64,000 nucleotides of DNA from Salaquimonas sp. (GCA_028289365.1 JANQQM010000060.1:54601-118600), one strand, 5' to 3'. Shown: positions 1 through 10,232, numbered from the stretch's first letter. Program-made: numbers and translations. The notes: generated by a model from the letters alone, not told the origin.

Positions 1-462
1 AAACGAATCTACGTTCTCTCCACGTGAGATCATTTTTGCTACTTCGCAAAAAGGCTTCAAATTCTCAGGTGAATGGGATGTAAACCAGGCGGGTCTAACC
101 AAAATTAGACAGGAAACTAGCGAGGGCTTTGTAACCGCTAAGTTCAGCGCTAGTACTGCCCCCATCGAAATCCCGCCAATCGGAATGGGCTTGTCACTGC
201 AAGTTTGGACGATGGTCGAAAAATCCAAAGCAAATCGAGAAAGCGAATAGCACTCACTTTCTCCACGAATCGAGTTTCCGTGTCCCCTGCACTCCATCAC
301 GATATGCCGGTATTTGTTGCTTTTGGGGAACACTTCTGCTGGCTGTTTGGCATCCCCGCACAAGCCGTGTTGGAAGGCAACTAGAGTTTCTCCTTCATCC
401 TCTTGGAATACGGTCAGATCGCTTCCAAGACGTTTATCCGCGATGACCGTGTAACCCTCCAT
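1..462 (-). CDS. alpha/beta hydrolase, partial (runs off the window start)
   Basis: Hand translation of the minus strand from ATG at 462: MEGYTVIADKRLGSDLTVFQEDEGETLVAFQHGLCGD..HIVMECRGHGNS..PIPIGGISMGAVLALNLA; HG motif and G-x-S-x-G nucleophile elbow. Missing from the ORF track because it is truncated. Confidence 0.75.
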   Translation of the reverse strand, partial: MEGYTVIADKRLGSDLTVFQEDEGETLVAFQHGLCGDAKQPAEVFPKSNKYRHIVMECRGHGNSIRGESECYSLSRFALDFSTIVQTCSDKPIPIGGISMGAVLALNLAVTKPSLVSCLILVRPAWFTSHSPENLKPFCEVAKMISRGENVDSF

Positions 463-475
463 CCGCGTCTATTTC

Positions 476-1039
476 CTAGTTGAAACTAGGATTATCGACG
501 ATTAAAGGCTCGCCAAGCTGTTCGACAACCAGTTTGGCCATCCCACGATCAAGGATCTCTCCATAATCGTGACCTGTCTCGACGTCACAGCACCATACAA
601 AAACCAGATCATCGCTTCCTGTGTTGATTGATCGGTGGGCCCAATCAGGTGGAATGTATGCACAAATACCGGGCCTCATTTCGATCGCTTTGGTTTCTTC
701 CTGCCGGGATTGAAGTAGTAGAATTCCAGACCCGCTTTGGGTGTAGTAGATTTCACTCAGATCCCTACGTTTGTGGTAATGACCTCTCGTCATAAAATAC
801 TCGCGTCCAATTTTCCCCGGTCGCATTGTGGTCGTCCCAAAAAATAAATCACTTCCGGCCTTTCGGTACTCGATGACCTCATATGCGATCTGTTCTGGAT
901 CCTCTGCGACAAGCGCTTCAAATGCATCTTTGTCCTGATAGATTTGCCCCAGTTCGCACACCTTTTTTAGGTATCGCCCGGTAGCCGGTTCCATGACGCC
1001 AGTGTTGGGGTTGATATCAATACTCTCTGGAGACAGCAT
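476..1039 (-). CDS. cupin-type glucose-6-phosphate isomerase
   Basis: 187 aa; REYFMTRGHYHKRRDLSEIYYTQSGSGILLLQ...MRPGICAYIPPDWAHRSINTG cupin metal-binding pattern typical of archaeal-type GPI (PF06560-like). Confidence 0.8.
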   Translation of the reverse strand: MLSPESIDINPNTGVMEPATGRYLKKVCELGQIYQDKDAFEALVAEDPEQIAYEVIEYRKAGSDLFFGTTTMRPGKIGREYFMTRGHYHKRRDLSEIYYTQSGSGILLLQSRQEETKAIEMRPGICAYIPPDWAHRSINTGSDDLVFVWCCDVETGHDYGEILDRGMAKLVVEQLGEPLIVDNPSFN

Positions 1040-1063
1040 TTCTTCGATTCATCCTTTTGCTTG

Positions 1064-1855
1064 TTAATCATTTGACATCGATTTAGCGCCGGTCATGATG
1101 GCAACTGCATCAGACATCGAGCACTTTTTTGGATCGACAACGGCGCTCCGCCGTCCTAGGCGGTGAATGTGAATTCGATCAGCAACTTCAAAAACGTGGG
1201 GCATATTGTGAGAGATCAGAACAATCGAAAGTCCGCGTTCCTTCACCTGTTGAATCAGATTTAGGACCCGCCGACTCTCTTTGACCCCTAAAGCCGCCGT
1301 TGGTTCGTCCATGATTACTACTTTGCCGCCGAAAGCTGTCGCTCTAGCGATCGCTATTCCTTGACGTTGCCCACCCGACAAATTCTCGACAGCTTGATCC
1401 ATTTGCTGAACAGTTATTAACCCAAGCTCAGTCAGTTTATCACGAGCAAATTGCGTCATCTTACGTCGATCCAAACATCTGAACAGACTTCCTGTGAGCC
1501 CCGAAAATCGTTCCTCCCTCCCTAAGAACATGTTATCTGCGATTGACATTGCGGGTGCGAGGGCGAGGTTCTGATATACGGTTTCGATCCCGGCGCGGCG
1601 TGCATCCAAAGGGGATCTGAAGCTCACAAGTTGCCCCTCAAGCCAAATTTGACCTTCGTCAATCTGAACCGCTCCACAAAGAGCCTTGATCATGGTTGAT
1701 TTACCGGCGCCGTTGTCTCCAATTACAGCAAGCACCTCGCCGGGGTATAGGTCGAAGTCGGCATTATCGATTGCCACAACGTGTCCATAAGCCTTTGAAA
1801 GTCCACGGGCGTGTAGGATTGGCTTGAGGTCAGGCCCCGTTGACGACACATTCAT
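1064..1855 (-). CDS. sugar ABC transporter ATP-binding protein
   Basis: Walker A GDNGAGKST, signature LSGGQRQGIAIARA, Walker B VVIMDEPTAALG. Confidence 0.92.
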   Translation of the reverse strand: MNVSSTGPDLKPILHARGLSKAYGHVVAIDNADFDLYPGEVLAVIGDNGAGKSTMIKALCGAVQIDEGQIWLEGQLVSFRSPLDARRAGIETVYQNLALAPAMSIADNMFLGREERFSGLTGSLFRCLDRRKMTQFARDKLTELGLITVQQMDQAVENLSGGQRQGIAIARATAFGGKVVIMDEPTAALGVKESRRVLNLIQQVKERGLSIVLISHNMPHVFEVADRIHIHRLGRRSAVVDPKKCSMSDAVAIMTGAKSMSND

Positions 1856-2943
1856 CTAGTGCTCCTCCGGAACCACTGATCGAGGCCGACAGCTACAATG
1901 ATTAGCGCTCCAACCGTGAACTCCTGCCAAAGGACTTCAAGGCCCGAAAGCGCCAGACCATTTCGAAAAACGCCAACGATGATGGCGCCGATGAGCGTAC
2001 CAATGATTGACCCTCTTCCACCGAACAGCGAAGTACCACCGATTACGACAGCGGTTATTGCATCAAGATTGGCGGTCTGACCCGCCAACGGGCTAACCGC
2101 TCCAATTCGACCAATGCTAACCCAGCCTGCAAAGGCACAAATCAGGCCAGCCAAGGTGTAAACCGCAATCAGCGTCTTTGTGGTATTGATGCCGGTCAAC
2201 ATCGCCGATTCCGGTTCACCGCCTGTAGCATAGATGTGTCGGCCAAACGCTGTACGGTTCAGTAAGTACCAAACCAATGCTGCCAAAAGCAGCATGAATA
2301 ACGTGCCGAGTGTAACTACCGCGCCGGCACCTAACACATATCTGCTTCCCATGAATTGGAGGAGGGGCGCTATTGCCTCAACATCTTGCGACCTGATCGT
2401 TTCGGATCTGGAGACGTAAAGGACCATGGCGTTGAACATGCTCCAGGTGCCCAGCGTTACGATAAATGGCGGCAATCTAAGCAACGCCACGAATACGCCA
2501 TTTAAAAACCCACAAGAAGAACCAACCAGTAAACCCAGCATCAGGCTCAGCTCCGGTGGGAATCCCCAAACCACAGCGACCCGCCCCATAACGACCGCAG
2601 ACAAGATCATTATTGCACCCACAGATAGGTCAATTCCGGCGGTCAAAATCACTAGCGTCTGAGCTGTTGCAAGAACACCAATAATCGTTACTTGTTGTAG
2701 AACAAGCGAGAGGTTGAAGGGTGCAAAAAACTTTGATCCTGCGGCGTATGAAAAGAAGAGAATTCCAATCAACAAGACGATAAACGGCACAGACGTTGGA
2801 TGCGTTTGCAAAAATATGCGAAACCGCATCCAAGCGTTTGTATCAGCTGTTTCAAAGGTCGCTACCTGTTCAGAGGCTCCGGTGAGGCCCTGCTCTTCTT
2901 CGCGGGGTTTGGTGTCCGAGTTGTTCATCAGTCGCCTTGTCAA
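1852..2943 (-). CDS. sugar ABC transporter permease (RbsC-type)
   Basis: Multi-TM; GIDLSVGAIMILSAVVMG and DAITAVVIGGTSLFGGRGSIIGTLIGA motifs of BPD_transp_2. Confidence 0.92.
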   Translation of the reverse strand: MTRRLMNNSDTKPREEEQGLTGASEQVATFETADTNAWMRFRIFLQTHPTSVPFIVLLIGILFFSYAAGSKFFAPFNLSLVLQQVTIIGVLATAQTLVILTAGIDLSVGAIMILSAVVMGRVAVVWGFPPELSLMLGLLVGSSCGFLNGVFVALLRLPPFIVTLGTWSMFNAMVLYVSRSETIRSQDVEAIAPLLQFMGSRYVLGAGAVVTLGTLFMLLLAALVWYLLNRTAFGRHIYATGGEPESAMLTGINTTKTLIAVYTLAGLICAFAGWVSIGRIGAVSPLAGQTANLDAITAVVIGGTSLFGGRGSIIGTLIGAIIVGVFRNGLALSGLEVLWQEFTVGALIIVAVGLDQWFRRSTR

Positions 2944-2953
2944 GAAACAGAGT

Positions 2954-2984
2954 GATGCAAGGCCCGGCCCAGAGGCCCTGCATC
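2954..2984 (-). promoter_or_regulatory. intercistronic hairpin between substrate-binding protein and permease genes
   Basis: GATGCAaGGCC-N9-GGCCcTGCATC inverted repeat directly downstream of the SBP stop. Confidence 0.55.
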
Positions 2985-3009
2985 TCTCGGGAGGTCGCTT
3001 TCACAGGGT

Positions 3010-4029
3010 TCAACCCCAGCAAAGCTCCAGTCCACGCTTTGTATCGACAGAAGGAACGCCCTCAACTGGATTGTCAGTGATAAGCAACACGCCAGTGTCG
3101 AAAAAGTCCTTGCCCGGTGTCGTACCAGGCTTCTCGCCCGAGATGATATGCTTGGCGAGCGCTTCAATTCCTAGCGATCCCATTTTATCCAGGAACTGCA
3201 TGGATGTTGCGCCGATGACGCCATCTTTTACATTTCGGACGCCTGGGCACCCGCCATCGATGGAAACAACCAGCACAGATCCATCGTCCTTGCCGACCGC
3301 TTTTAATGCTTCCCATGCACCAGCTGCACTAGGCTCATTGATGGTGTAGACAACGTTGATGTCCGAGCACAGTTGAAGAAGCTTTTCCATTGCGGTCCGG
3401 CCTCCATCTTCAGAACCCGCAGTCACTTCATGGCCACAAATACGAGGGTCGTCCTCGTCCCCTATCCGTGTTGGATCCTTTGTGTCGATACCAAAACCGT
3501 CCATGAAGCCTTGATCTCGCAAGTAGTCGACCGATGGTTGGCTGATCGCGAGATCGAGAAACGCTATCTTGGCTTCCTCAGCAGCATCACCAAGCTTACC
3601 CGCAGCCCATTGGCCGATTAACCTGCCGGCCTCAAAGTTATCAGTACCGTATGTGCCATCTGCGGCATCGATAGGTTCTAGCGGAGTGTCCAGAGCAATG
3701 ACGATGATGCCGGCCTCTCGTGCGCGTGTAATCGCCGGCACAATTGCTTTGGTGTCACTTGGGGTAATCAAAATCCCTCGTGCCCCAGCGGCCATGAGGT
3801 TCTCGATGGCCTCGACTTGTCCATCGTTGTCGCCGTCAAACTTTCCTGCAAATGCCCGAAGATCTAGCCCAAGGCGTTCAGCCATTTGCTCGGCGCCTTC
3901 ACGCATCTTCACAAATCCTGGATTTGTATTCGTTTTTGTGATGATGCCGACGACAGGCTGATCTGCAAATGCCATCGTGGACACCGATGCCAACATAGCG
4001 CCCGCAAGCAGGCTCTTTAAGAGTTTCAT
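3010..4029 (-). CDS. sugar ABC transporter periplasmic substrate-binding protein
   Basis: Signal peptide [22 protein letters not shown]; peripla_BP_4-type sequence [27 protein letters not shown]. Likely start at internal Met (4029) rather than track start 4071. Confidence 0.9.
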   Translation of the reverse strand: MKLLKSLLAGAMLASVSTMAFADQPVVGIITKTNTNPGFVKMREGAEQMAERLGLDLRAFAGKFDGDNDGQVEAIENLMAAGARGILITPSDTKAIVPAITRAREAGIIVIALDTPLEPIDAADGTYGTDNFEAGRLIGQWAAGKLGDAAEEAKIAFLDLAISQPSVDYLRDQGFMDGFGIDTKDPTRIGDEDDPRICGHEVTAGSEDGGRTAMEKLLQLCSDINVVYTINEPSAAGAWEALKAVGKDDGSVLVVSIDGGCPGVRNVKDGVIGATSMQFLDKMGSLGIEALAKHIISGEKPGTTPGKDFFDTGVLLITDNPVEGVPSVDTKRGLELCWG

Positions 4030-4098
4030 GTACTCCTCCCTATTTTTCGCTTGATTGGGTGGGCGAACCATTTAGAAAAAAACACTAGTTGTCAATAG

Positions 4099-4115
4099 TT
4101 TCTTTCCAAAAGAAA
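4099..4115. promoter_or_regulatory. putative ROK-repressor operator TTTCTTT-CCA-AAAGAAA
   Basis: Perfect 7-bp inverted repeat upstream of the SBP gene, same half-sites and spacing as 5438-5454. Confidence 0.6.
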
Positions 4116-4203
4116 TTATCTAACGCTTGCAAAACATTGCGTCTGAGCGTTGAATGACGCCAAAAAGTTTGTCAAAACGTGATACAAACTTGGAGGTTAA
4201 CCG

Positions 4204-5391
4204 TTGGCAGATCAGAGACTTACACGACATCTGAATGAACTGAGCATCGTCAATTTGCTTCGGAAGGAAGGTGTCGTCACCAGGTCGGAGATTGCCAAGA
4301 CACTTTCACTCACACCTGGCAGCGTAACCAAGCTGATCTCCTCGATGCGTGGCCGAGGCCTGGTCATGGAGGTCAATCAGCGTGGTGGAGAAAAGAAAGA
4401 CGGGCGAGAACCGGGCAGACCAGGTATCGGTGTTTCGCTGGACCCTAACGGAATGTTTTTCGTCGGGGTCGAGATCGATGTCGGACTGCTGAGATGCGTC
4501 CTGCTAGACCTAAGTTGTGGGGTGAGAGAGTCATTCGAGCAGACTATTTCCGCACAAATCACCCCACGAGAGGCCGCAGAGATGGTGGGCGAGATCGTAG
4601 AGAACCTTCAAAACAAACGGCTGTATTCCGGGAAAATCAGAGCACTGGGAGCCACTGTTCCGGGTCTGGTTACAAACTCAGGCCATATTGTTCACCTTCC
4701 TATCCTTGGATGGAAAGATGTCGACTTTCAAGCCTTGCTGTCAGAAAGGACCAATTTGAGATGTATGGTAGAGAATAATGCGAATGCGGCTGCCTTCGGC
4801 GCGTCTTACACACATTCTGAGATGTCAGAACAGTGCGTTGTTCATCTGAAGATTGGTGTTGGATGCGGTGGTGCGGCTGTTGTCAACGGGCGATTGTTAA
4901 GGGGTGGATCGGGGACAGCGAGCGAATTTGGGCACATTCGCGTTTCCGACAAGGGCCCCACCTGCAGTTGTGGCCAAACTGGTTGCTTGGAAACTTGGGT
5001 AAACATTGCCGCGCTTTCCAGGGCTTACAATAACGGTCCGGTATCAGGAAGAGATATGGGACTACCAACCCGAGTTGCGGAAGCTGCTGATGGGGGTGAT
5101 CAAGCGGCGACTGAGGCCATTGAGAGCATTGCGGTCAATTTGGGTGTCGGAATTTCGATTCTTTCGAATGTATTCAATCCGTCTTTGGTCGTACTTGGGG
5201 GCATTATGAGGCCGGTATTGCGTCTGGCTCTCGAAAATGTCCAACAGGAAGTTGCGAGACGTGTTGTACCCGGAATCATGCCGCCTGATGTCGTTTTGTC
5301 TCCGCTCGGACTTCCGGAATGTGCCGTTGGAGCCGCCGCCATTGCGCACTTGGACGCATTTGATGTGGCTGCGTATAACGACCCTTTCTAG
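4204..5391 (+). CDS. ROK family transcriptional regulator (NagC/XylR-like)
   Basis: N-terminal HTH (VTRSEIAKTLSLTPGSVTKLISSM) and ROK signature with CSCGQTGCLETW. Confidence 0.92.
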   Translation: MADQRLTRHLNELSIVNLLRKEGVVTRSEIAKTLSLTPGSVTKLISSMRGRGLVMEVNQRGGEKKDGREPGRPGIGVSLDPNGMFFVGVEIDVGLLRCVLLDLSCGVRESFEQTISAQITPREAAEMVGEIVENLQNKRLYSGKIRALGATVPGLVTNSGHIVHLPILGWKDVDFQALLSERTNLRCMVENNANAAAFGASYTHSEMSEQCVVHLKIGVGCGGAAVVNGRLLRGGSGTASEFGHIRVSDKGPTCSCGQTGCLETWVNIAALSRAYNNGPVSGRDMGLPTRVAEAADGGDQAATEAIESIAVNLGVGISILSNVFNPSLVVLGGIMRPVLRLALENVQQEVARRVVPGIMPPDVVLSPLGLPECAVGAAAIAHLDAFDVAAYNDPF

Positions 5392-5427
5392 GGACATAAT
5401 CACTCATCGAGCTCAGGCTTTGATTGA

Positions 5428-5467
5428 CTAATAATAATTTCTTTCATAAAGAAACTATTATTATTAG
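5428..5467. promoter_or_regulatory. putative ROK-repressor operator with extended inverted repeat
   Basis: CTAATAATAA-TTTCTTT-CAT-AAAGAAA-CTATTATTATTAG just upstream of the Gfo/Idh/MocA gene; core identical to 4099-4115. Confidence 0.6.
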
Positions 5468-5481
5468 TGCCGGGAGCAATC

Positions 5482-6561
5482 ATGTCGGAACCAGAGGTAG
5501 AAAAGTTGCAGGTTGGCGTGCTGGGTTGCGGCCCGATATCGCAGGCGGCCCATTTCGATGCGTTGGCTAAGGCTTCTAATGCGGAGCTGTACGCTATCTG
5601 CGACGTTGCACAAGACTTGCGCTCCAACGTGGCGGCGGCATACGGACCTACAGCTTGTTACGGAAACTATGACGAAATGCTAGACGACCCTAACGTTCAG
5701 GCCGTTATCATCGCAACATCTGATCCGTTCCACGTACCAGCATCACTAGACGCCATCTCAGCGGGCAAACATGTTCTGTGCGAGAAACCAGCCGCCATAT
5801 CTGTACGGGAGGTGCTCGACTTAGGCGAGGCCGTAAAAGCGAGCGGCCTCGTGTACCATGTCGGTCATATGAAAAGATACGATGCTGGAATTCAATCGGC
5901 TAGGGAGTTCGTGGAAAATGAAATCGGAGAGATCTTGGGTTTTAAGGGATGGTATTGTGATTCCACACATAGATACCAAGTGACCGACGCTGTTCAACCC
6001 AAAATCCAAAAGAGCATCAACTCAAAGAGGCCAGCAGATGATCCGAAAGCGAACCTCGCTCGGTACTACATGCTCGCCCACGGCAGCCATTTAATTGACA
6101 TTGCGCGATATCTCGTTGGAGAGATTGTTGAAGTAGACGCCAAGTTAACGAAGAGATTTGGTGCTTATTCCTGGTTCATCGATACACTGTTCGCCGATGG
6201 GTTTCACGGCCATCTGAATTTGACCGTACCTGTGCGCATGGACTGGCATGAAGGATTTGAGATTTTCGGCGAAAACGGAAGTGTTATTGCTAAAACCTAC
6301 AACCCTTGGCTTTTCAAGAGTACCGACGTTGAGATTTTTCGAGAACGAGACGCTTCCACAATTAAGCCATTAGGTGCGGATGGGCACTTCTATCGCCGCC
6401 AAGTTGAGGGATTTGCAGCAGCTGTCTTCGGAAAGGAACCAGAAAATAGTTCCAAGATCGATGATGCGATCGCATCGGTGCGCACCATGTCTGCTATTTC
6501 TCAATCCGTCCTAACTAAGCGTCCGGTAAGGGTTGCTGATGCTATGGGAGAAATCCGCTAA
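5482..6561 (+). CDS. Gfo/Idh/MocA family oxidoreductase
   Basis: Rossmann GCGPISQAAHFDAL and CEKPAAIS motif; ATG at 5482 is more likely than track start 5467, which lies at the edge of the operator repeat. Confidence 0.9.
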   Translation: MSEPEVEKLQVGVLGCGPISQAAHFDALAKASNAELYAICDVAQDLRSNVAAAYGPTACYGNYDEMLDDPNVQAVIIATSDPFHVPASLDAISAGKHVLCEKPAAISVREVLDLGEAVKASGLVYHVGHMKRYDAGIQSAREFVENEIGEILGFKGWYCDSTHRYQVTDAVQPKIQKSINSKRPADDPKANLARYYMLAHGSHLIDIARYLVGEIVEVDAKLTKRFGAYSWFIDTLFADGFHGHLNLTVPVRMDWHEGFEIFGENGSVIAKTYNPWLFKSTDVEIFRERDASTIKPLGADGHFYRRQVEGFAAAVFGKEPENSSKIDDAIASVRTMSAISQSVLTKRPVRVADAMGEIR

Positions 6562-7389
6562 ATGAAGCTTGGTATCTTCGCAAAAACGTTCAGTGGCAGC
6601 GACCCGGTTGAGATTCTCAAGAAGGCAAGCTCTTACGGCTATGACGGTGTACAGTATAATTTCCATTGCTCAGGAATAGGCTCGCTACCGTCTTACATAA
6701 GCAAGAAAGTTCTGGAAGAAGTTCGGTCTGCCGAATTCGCTACGAAAGTAGAGGTATTCGCGATTTCTGCGACTTACAACATGATACACCCTAAGCAAGA
6801 GACGAGGGAAGAGGGAAAAGCGAGTGCTATCCGAATCATAAACGCAGCCAAGGAGCTTGGGATCAAGACAGTCACGCTCTGCACCGGGACCTACTCCGTG
6901 GATGATATGTGGTGCTACCATCCTATGAACCGCTCGGATGAAGCATTTAAAGAGCTATGCGCGGAAGCAGGCTCAGTACTTGACGCAACTGGTGGGTCCA
7001 CAGTTCAACTGGGAATAGAGCCAGAGCATGGGAATGTGATTTACTCTGCGAAACGAGCGCGAGAATTCTTAGATTTGATGAGTGACGAAAGACTAAAGAT
7101 AGTTATCGACCCAGCCAACATCATTGATCCTGAGGACCTAGAGTCATCCGAAGCGATCATCTGCGAAGCCGTTGAACTTCTTGGCGAACGAATTGTTATT
7201 GCACACGCAAAGGATCGCGCTGTAGACGATCACATCGTCGCTCCAGGACAGGGCGTAGTTGATTTTGGTGTTCTTCATCAGGAACTGAAACGCATTGGTT
7301 TTGACGGACCAATGATCACTCATGGATTGGACGAAGTTTCGGCTGGACCAACAGCTCAATTTCTTAAAAGTAAGTTTGAAATTCCGTAA
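6562..7389 (+). CDS. sugar phosphate isomerase/epimerase (TIM barrel, AP_endonuc_2)
   Basis: MKLGIFAKTFSG..YGYDGVQYNFHCSG; IEPEHGNV; VIDPANI; HAKDR. Confidence 0.88.
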   Translation: MKLGIFAKTFSGSDPVEILKKASSYGYDGVQYNFHCSGIGSLPSYISKKVLEEVRSAEFATKVEVFAISATYNMIHPKQETREEGKASAIRIINAAKELGIKTVTLCTGTYSVDDMWCYHPMNRSDEAFKELCAEAGSVLDATGGSTVQLGIEPEHGNVIYSAKRAREFLDLMSDERLKIVIDPANIIDPEDLESSEAIICEAVELLGERIVIAHAKDRAVDDHIVAPGQGVVDFGVLHQELKRIGFDGPMITHGLDEVSAGPTAQFLKSKFEIP

Positions 7390-7715
7390 GCGTCACTTTT
7401 GGCAACTAATGGCGACGAACCCTTGGTCTGGGAAAACATGCTTTCCGAGAACCACCATTACCTGCGTCAGTATTCGACTGAGCATCTAGTCAGTGCAAAA
7501 GCACGTATTTCTATTGGTGAATCGATGCGAGAGAAATTGTAAGCAATTTCTTGGTATCATACTTGCGTCTGGACAACGTACTGGTTCTCATAGCCACCTC
7601 CCCTACGATCGCGGGGCGGAAAACCTCCTCGATCTAGTTGATATCGCCTACGATGAGCGACAAGTGGCTTCGCGTTGCGCGCGCAACGTCGCATCCAAAT
7701 CTTGGTTTCTTTGGG

Positions 7716-7746
7716 CATAGCAGACATTAGACAAATGTCTGCTATG
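7716..7746. repeat. perfect 13-bp inverted repeat with 5-nt loop
   Basis: CATAGCAGACATT-agaca-AATGTCTGCTATG. Confidence 0.7.
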
Positions 7747-7916
7747 TCCGAGTAGCTGAATTTGGTTTGGGTCGCAGCGAATGTCTGCTTAGGGCCATTT
7801 CCGGACCACTTACTATACATTCTTTGACTTCTGCTATTGCGGTAATTTCAGACGTTGTGGATCTAGGGTTGTTTGCCATTCCCGGCGTTGTGCCACCAAG
7901 TTGGCTACATTGATGG

Positions 7917-8783
7917 ATGAGGCCAATTGATAACAGTTATGGCCACCCCTATGCGATCTTATCAGTTTGTATAGGTGCGCCTGGTACAAAGGTCAGAGAC
8001 AATTCTCGGACCTATGCAATGAACGCCAAGCAATCGCAGATACTACCAATTAACAGGAGCATGCCGGTCGTGGCAGTCTTCGGCGCGATGCTATTTCCCG
8101 GTCGTGATGAAGCCGAACTGCGCGAAGCTCATCTTGCCCATTATCATCGCAAACCGTTGCGCGAATTTCATGATGATGGCGGTTTGGTATCTGCCGAACA
8201 CATTCGACTGCTGACCAATCCGGGGGTTGATCCCCGCGAGTATGATCTGCATTGGGATCGCGGCGTGGCGGTTGGAGAAACTGTCAAGGTATTGTTTGGA
8301 CTGATCCTTAACCATCCTGAATATGCGTCGTGGAACAATGCCACCCGCAAGGTTTCTGAATTTCGGATGAAAGCCAATGAAAGTGCAGATGCAAAACAGC
8401 AAGAAAAGGCCCCCGCTTCGCGTAAGTACCTAATGGAAGCGCGTGCGAAACTGGCCGGCGTCGAACATCTTTGGGGTGCCTATGCGCTTAGGGGTTATCA
8501 GCTACAGAGTAAACCGGATATCGGCTATACGATTGAGACCGACCTGCATTATTTTCTGCTTGAGGCAGAAAAGCTACGCCACACACTGGCAAGCCGTATA
8601 CCGGATCGCGCCAAGGCCAAACCGTTCCTATCAACTGGTGGCTGGCGTGTTCCACCTGAATGGGAACCCCCAAAACAAAAGCCCGACTGGCCAGAGGCAG
8701 CCGGGGAAATTAATCATTTCTCATTGGACGAAGAATTGATTTGCGGACTTAAGCCGGTCGGACGGAAAAAAAATAGAATTTAG
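7917..8783 (+). CDS. hypothetical protein in accessory module
   Basis: 288 aa open frame, likely starting at an internal Met; no family recognised; upstream of the ParB-methyltransferase. Confidence 0.6.
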   Translation: MRPIDNSYGHPYAILSVCIGAPGTKVRDNSRTYAMNAKQSQILPINRSMPVVAVFGAMLFPGRDEAELREAHLAHYHRKPLREFHDDGGLVSAEHIRLLTNPGVDPREYDLHWDRGVAVGETVKVLFGLILNHPEYASWNNATRKVSEFRMKANESADAKQQEKAPASRKYLMEARAKLAGVEHLWGAYALRGYQLQSKPDIGYTIETDLHYFLLEAEKLRHTLASRIPDRAKAKPFLSTGGWRVPPEWEPPKQKPDWPEAAGEINHFSLDEELICGLKPVGRKKNRI

Positions 8784-8870
8784 GGTTGTCACCGGCTCAG
8801 GTGACAAATTGCGCACCCTGATCACGGTCCCTACGTTTCGGAAAACGCCCATCCGAAGCGGAGTAAAATC

Positions 8871-10232
8871 GTGAAAGCGCATCTTGAAAACCTCGAAGTC
8901 AAAGTCGTGCCGATCGGCGCGCTGAGACCCTATGCACATAACGCCAGAACCCATTCCAAACAGCAGATTGCCCGGCTTGGTGACCTAATCCATAACTATG
9001 GCTGGCTTGTTCCGATCCTGATCGATACAAATTTCGAAATCATTGCCGGTCATGGCCGATTGGAAGCGGCAAAGCTCATCAAGCTGAAAAACGTGCCGGT
9101 CATCCAGATCGAGCATCTTAATGAAACCCAGATCCGGATGTTTCGGCTTGCCGACAATAAGATTGCCCAAGAGGCAGATTGGAACTTTCCAAATCTCAAA
9201 TTCGAAATCAACGAGCTCATTGATGAGTTTGCAGGTGAGTTCGACATATCCGCAGGCACTGCCTTCGATCACGGCGAAATCGACCGAATACTTGGTACGG
9301 CGGTTGCTCGTGACAACGAAAACGATGAACTTGCCGAGGAAGACATTACCGGTCTGCCTGTAACGCAGGCTGGAGATACATTCGAACTTGATGGAAAACA
9401 CCGCATCCATTGCGGTAATGCCCGCGATCGGCAAGCTTACATAGCGGTGATGGCGGACAAGAAAGCCGAGATGGCGATAACCGATCCGCCCTATAATGTA
9501 CCGATTGCCGGCAATGTCTCAGGCCTGGGTCAAAATCGTCACCAAGAGTTCCTGGAAGCCTCAGGCGAAATGGACCGTAACGGGTTTATCGACTTCCTAA
9601 CCGAACCCTTCAAGCTTATGGCGGAATACACCATTGATGGTGCCATCATTGACGTGTTCATGGATCATCGCCACGCGCTTGAGATCATTCTGGCAGGCGA
9701 AAGGGCATTCACGCAGCGCCTGAATATCTGTGTGTGGACGAAGACGAATGGCGGCATGGGCTCGCTTTATCGCTCAGCCCATGAGTTCGGGTTCATCTTC
9801 AAATCCGGCAAGGCACCACACATCAACAACATCAAGTTGGGCAAATATGGACGCAACCGAACCAATGTGTGGTCTTATGCCGGGGCAAACAGTTTTGGGA
9901 TCGGCCGCGATGAGGCACTTGCCATGCATCCAACCGTCAAACCGGTAGGGATGATTGGTGATGCGGTCCTGGATTGCTCCAATATCAATGGCATCGTGCT
10001 CGACCCCTTTATGGGGTCAGGAACCATTCTGATTGCCGCCCACCGCACCGGCCGGCAAGCCCGTGGTATCGAACTTGATCCCAAATATGTCGACGTGGCC
10101 CTACGCCGGTTTCGGCGTGCCACCGGAATTGAACCTATCCACGTTCAATCCAACAAAACCTTTAGCGAACTTGAAGCGGAAAGAACCGAGCAAGCCAAGA
10201 AGGACCATCCAATTGAAGGAGATGCGGCATGA
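8871..10232 (+). CDS. ParB N-terminal domain fused to DNA adenine/N4-cytosine methyltransferase
   Basis: ParB-like LRPYAHNARTHSKQQIARLGDLIHNYGWLVPILID..IIAGHGRLEAAK; methylase DPPYNVP and DPFMGSGTILIAAHRTGRQARGIELDPKYVDVAL. Confidence 0.93.
   Translation: MKAHLENLEVKVVPIGALRPYAHNARTHSKQQIARLGDLIHNYGWLVPILIDTNFEIIAGHGRLEAAKLIKLKNVPVIQIEHLNETQIRMFRLADNKIAQEADWNFPNLKFEINELIDEFAGEFDISAGTAFDHGEIDRILGTAVARDNENDELAEEDITGLPVTQAGDTFELDGKHRIHCGNARDRQAYIAVMADKKAEMAITDPPYNVPIAGNVSGLGQNRHQEFLEASGEMDRNGFIDFLTEPFKLMAEYTIDGAIIDVFMDHRHALEIILAGERAFTQRLNICVWTKTNGGMGSLYRSAHEFGFIFKSGKAPHINNIKLGKYGRNRTNVWSYAGANSFGIGRDEALAMHPTVKPVGMIGDAVLDCSNINGIVLDPFMGSGTILIAAHRTGRQARGIELDPKYVDVALRRFRRATGIEPIHVQSNKTFSELEAERTEQAKKDHPIEGDAA

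Noticed and set aside
1898-3349. Several plus-strand ORFs (60-211 aa) opposite the sugar permease and SBP genes
   Set aside because: Antisense shadows of well-supported ABC transporter genes; no recognisable domains.
7493-7820. Short ORFs in both directions before accessory region A
   Set aside because: No recognisable domain or good start; overlaps the inverted repeat. Possibly decayed sequence, but not supportable as genes.
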